In this document: in pieces, positions 6,037 through 7,824 of the stretch
How positions within the stretch are numbered: position 1 is the first letter of the stretch
Layout of the letters: each line of letters begins with the position of its first letter
Assembly (NCBI GenBank): GCA_039807445.1
Contig: JBDHRG010000177.1
Span: 1 to 7,824, forward strand
Length of the DNA stretch: 7,824 nucleotides
From: JBDHRG01 sp039807445
GTDB lineage: Bacteria; Pseudomonadota; Gammaproteobacteria; Competibacterales; Competibacteraceae
Direction: 5' to 3'
Program-made: the position numbers and the translations under genes
Notes under the pieces: model-generated
The model's input: only the letters and a program-made list of their open reading frames with translations
Database searches by the model: none
What the model was told of the DNA's origin: nothing

Positions 6037-7052
6037 CGCGCCGTCGCGGAGCCATCCTGGCGACGCTCGCCGCGTTCGGCGCGGCGCGGCCGGCGCCAGC
6101 CGAAGAGATCAATACCGCGACCATCCTCGCCGCGACCTACCAGGCGATTCCGAACTGCACCCACATCCGCCCGGTCGGCGCCTGCTTCTGGCTGCGCTGC
6201 ACCTGGCGCTGCCGGGTGCGCACCTCGGTGAAGTGGGGCAGCTACCGGCCCGACGTGGTGGTGCCGTCCTACGTGCAGACTGCGCAGACGCCGTGGACCG
6301 AGCTGCGCCCGGTGATGGCGGCGATCGCGGCCGGGGCCGGTGCGGTGGTCGGCGCGCTCGGCGGCACGGCGCCGCTCGGTGGCGGCGACCAGACCGAGTC
6401 CAAGCGCTCCGAGGGCGAGAACCTCGCCTTCCGCGAGACCGACGCGATCGGCCACCCGCTCGGCCGCCTCGCGCCGCTGCCCGGCGTGTCGTGCCCGGCG
6501 CGGATCACGCCGTTGCGGCCGTACTTCGTCTCCAGCGTCGACGGCCTCGCCTGGCGCCTGCCCGAGCTCGAGCTGCTGCTGTACCCGGCGGCCTGGGTGC
6601 CGGGCTTGCGCGAGATCGGCCACTGGCCGCTGAACACCTGGGGCGCGGTGCATCCCAGAGGCGGCTTCAGCTTCCACCCCGAGCCGCCCAAGGCGGCTGC
6701 CGTCACCGCGCAGCGCGTCGGCGACATCGTCACTCGTCGCGGTCAGGCGCCGCACCTGTACTCGGCGCTGCCGATCGGTGGCGTGAGCATGGTCGGCAAC
6801 TGGCGCGTCTGGCCGCCGGGCGTGCTGGTCGAGACCGACGCGCGCACCGGCACCTGGCAGATGCTCGCGCCGCGGCAGGAGACCTCGTGCGCCGCTTTCG
6901 GCACCGACGACGTGGCCTGGCCCGCCTCGTGGTCGGCCGGGCGCGAAACCACACGTCGGCAGTACGCCTGGCAGCTGTGGCGGCCGTACACCTGCTGCCG
7001 CCGCCGCGGCCAGTGGTTCCTGGGGTCGGTCGACTGGAGTCCTTACCCTTGA
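6033..7052 (+). CDS. Integrating conjugative element protein TIGR03756 (PFL_4710 family, TraU-like)
   Basis: This is a 339-residue exported protein, close to F-plasmid TraU in size. A signal peptide (MTRRRGAILATLAAFGAA, cleavage near PAPA/EEIN at about residue 23) precedes the conserved INTATILA segment and a Cys-rich block (IPNC, VGAC, FWLRC, TWRC at about residues 45-66) followed by RTSVKWGSY. Later motifs are AIGHPLG, LAWRLPE, PGLREIG, AQRVGDIVTR, GTWQMLAP and the terminal YTCCRRRGQWFLGSVDWSPYP. There are eight Cys in all, consistent with a disulfide-dependent periplasmic protein. TraU proteins take part in mating-pair stabilisation and DNA transfer. ATG 6033 overlaps the preceding stop as ATGA, and its own stop overlaps the next start as TTGA. 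The gene is intact and the family call is firm. Confidence 0.93.
   Translation: MTRRRGAILATLAAFGAARPAPAEEINTATILAATYQAIPNCTHIRPVGACFWLRCTWRCRVRTSVKWGSYRPDVVVPSYVQTAQTPWTELRPVMAAIAAGAGAVVGALGGTAPLGGGDQTESKRSEGENLAFRETDAIGHPLGRLAPLPGVSCPARITPLRPYFVSSVDGLAWRLPELELLLYPAAWVPGLREIGHWPLNTWGAVHPRGGFSFHPEPPKAAAVTAQRVGDIVTRRGQAPHLYSALPIGGVSMVGNWRVWPPGVLVETDARTGTWQMLAPRQETSCAAFGTDDVAWPASWSAGRETTRRQYAWQLWRPYTCCRRRGQWFLGSVDWSPYP
7036..7039 (+). promoter_or_regulatory. Ribosome binding site for the TTG-started TIGR03755 gene
   Basis: GGAG lies nine bases before TTG 7049. Together with the signal peptide that starts immediately after it, this supports a TTG start overlapping the previous stop (TTGA). Confidence 0.55.
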
Positions 7053-7824
7053 CCCGTACGTACCTGCCCATCGCGACGGCGCTGGCCTGCGTCGCACTCG
7101 CGCTGCCAGCCTCGGCCGAGCTGCCGGCGAACAGCGGCTGGTACTACCGCCTCAGCGGCGCCGAGCCGCTGCTGTCGCGTCCGGGCTCGCGCACGCAGCT
7201 GACGGTGCCGATCCGCTTCGGCGCCGACTTCGCGCTCGGGCGCTCGTGCGGCAGCTTCGACCCGATGCTGGCGCTGAAGCACGAGTTCGACAAGCTCAGG
7301 AACCTGCCGCGCGAAGCCCAGCAAGTGCTGGTCAGTTCGGCGCAGAGCGCGATCGCCGGGCTGCCCGGGCTGATCCTGCAGCGGGCCAACCCCGGTCTCT
7401 ACGAGCTGTTCCAGAACTTCAACAAGGAGTTCCAGGAGAAGATCGCCCTCGCCACCAAGAGCTGCGAAGAGGTGCAGCGCGCGATCGCGGCAGGCCAAAA
7501 CCCCTACGAGGAGTGGGTGCAGCTCTCGGTCGGCGAGGACTGGAAGCTGGCGATGGGCACCGCCGGGGTGTCGGTGGTCGACGAGAAGGAACGCATCGAG
7601 CAGCGCCGCGGCGAGAACGGCGTGCCGTGGATCGGCGGCGACAAGGCCGGCGGCGTGTCGCAGCCGCCGGCCAAGGTGATCGGCGACGTGGTCGAAGCCG
7701 GTTACGGCGTCTTGAGCGAGCGCGGTGCGGTCAGGGACGCCACGGCACCGGCGGACTTCACGCTGCCCGATCTCGACGGCAGGCCGTTCAGCCTCGCCGA
7801 GCAGCGCGGCAAGTGGGTGGTGGT
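7049..7824 (+). CDS. Integrating conjugative element protein TIGR03755 (PFL_4711 family) running into a TlpA/AhpC-TSA-like thioredoxin domain (partial)
   Basis: The frame opens at TTG 7049 and is still open at the window edge (258 codons). A signal peptide ends at ASA/EL (residues 21-25), so the product is exported. Residues 24 to about 222 carry the PFL_4711-family pattern: GWYYRLSGAEPLLS, SCGSFDP, GLPGLILQRANPGLYEL, KSCEEVQ, EQRRGENGVPWIGGDKAGG (Trp194) and VVEAGYGVL. The family normally continues for about 200 residues more. Here, from about residue 233 (7745), the sequence becomes APADFTLPDLDGRPFSL and then GKWVVV, the classic first strand-helix-strand of TlpA/redoxin-type thioredoxins; a WCxxC active site would be expected just past the edge. 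The switch is in frame. It may be a real fusion, a deletion joining two genes, or an assembly join. The N-terminal identity is firm; the fusion is seen, but its origin is unknown. Confidence 0.85.
   Translation, partial: MTRTYLPIATALACVALALPASAELPANSGWYYRLSGAEPLLSRPGSRTQLTVPIRFGADFALGRSCGSFDPMLALKHEFDKLRNLPREAQQVLVSSAQSAIAGLPGLILQRANPGLYELFQNFNKEFQEKIALATKSCEEVQRAIAAGQNPYEEWVQLSVGEDWKLAMGTAGVSVVDEKERIEQRRGENGVPWIGGDKAGGVSQPPAKVIGDVVEAGYGVLSERGAVRDATAPADFTLPDLDGRPFSLAEQRGKWVV

Noticed and set aside
1..7824. CRISPR arrays, tRNA or rRNA genes, insertion sequences, integrase or attachment sites, defence or toxin-antitoxin genes.
   Set aside because: Nothing of these kinds was seen. Almost every base belongs to conjugation-gene coding sequence on the + strand.

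Overview
The window is a fragment of the conjugation (type IV secretion, MPF_G) region of an integrative and conjugative element of the PFGI-1 / SXT-TOL / clc class. By eye it is very GC-rich, with strong G/C preference at third codon positions. The nearest relatives of this gene set live in beta- and gammaproteobacteria, so a high-GC member of one of those classes is the likely host; the genus cannot be read from the sequence. All recognised genes are on the + strand, tightly packed and probably co-transcribed. No stretch over about 300 bases lacks a gene.

Layout. 2-70: tail of an unrecognised upstream gene. 84 to about 324: an unrecognised open frame with one membrane segment. About 325-1576: a damaged gene for the coupling protein TraD (SXT/TOL type). 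It has no start, one frameshift near 505-509, and has lost everything after the first ATPase half except a short Gly-rich tail. 1581-2012: a chimeric frame whose first ~110 codons are the start of a TIGR03747/DUF4400 membrane protein and whose last ~33 codons are the end of a RAQPRD-family protein. 2019-2258: a small intact DUF3262 (TIGR03758) membrane protein. 2317-2691: a TIGR03751 conjugation lipoprotein with a broken 5' end. 2702-5563: an intact TraC/VirB4-type ATPase (TIGR03744). 5560-6036: TIGR03757. 6033-7052: TIGR03756, TraU-like. 7049 to the end: TIGR03755, which in its last ~26 codons becomes the start of a TlpA/AhpC-TSA-like thioredoxin domain and runs off the window.

The genes would form the DNA-transfer machine: TraD brings DNA to the channel, TraC powers assembly, the small membrane proteins and lipoprotein belong to the envelope complex, and TIGR03757/03756/03755 are exported periplasmic factors. 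The right half (2702-7052) reads as intact and is translationally coupled through three four-base stop/start overlaps (GTGA, ATGA, TTGA).

The most notable feature is a series of junctions in the left half and at the right edge where one conserved gene passes abruptly into another, often in frame. The block usually found between DUF3262 and TIGR03751 (TIGR03745, 03750, 03746, 03749, 03752) is absent. Either the element has decayed through repeated deletions, or the assembly has collapsed. I see no convincing new biological system. The candidate novelty is the TIGR03755-thioredoxin fusion, and it carries the same artefact risk as the other junctions.
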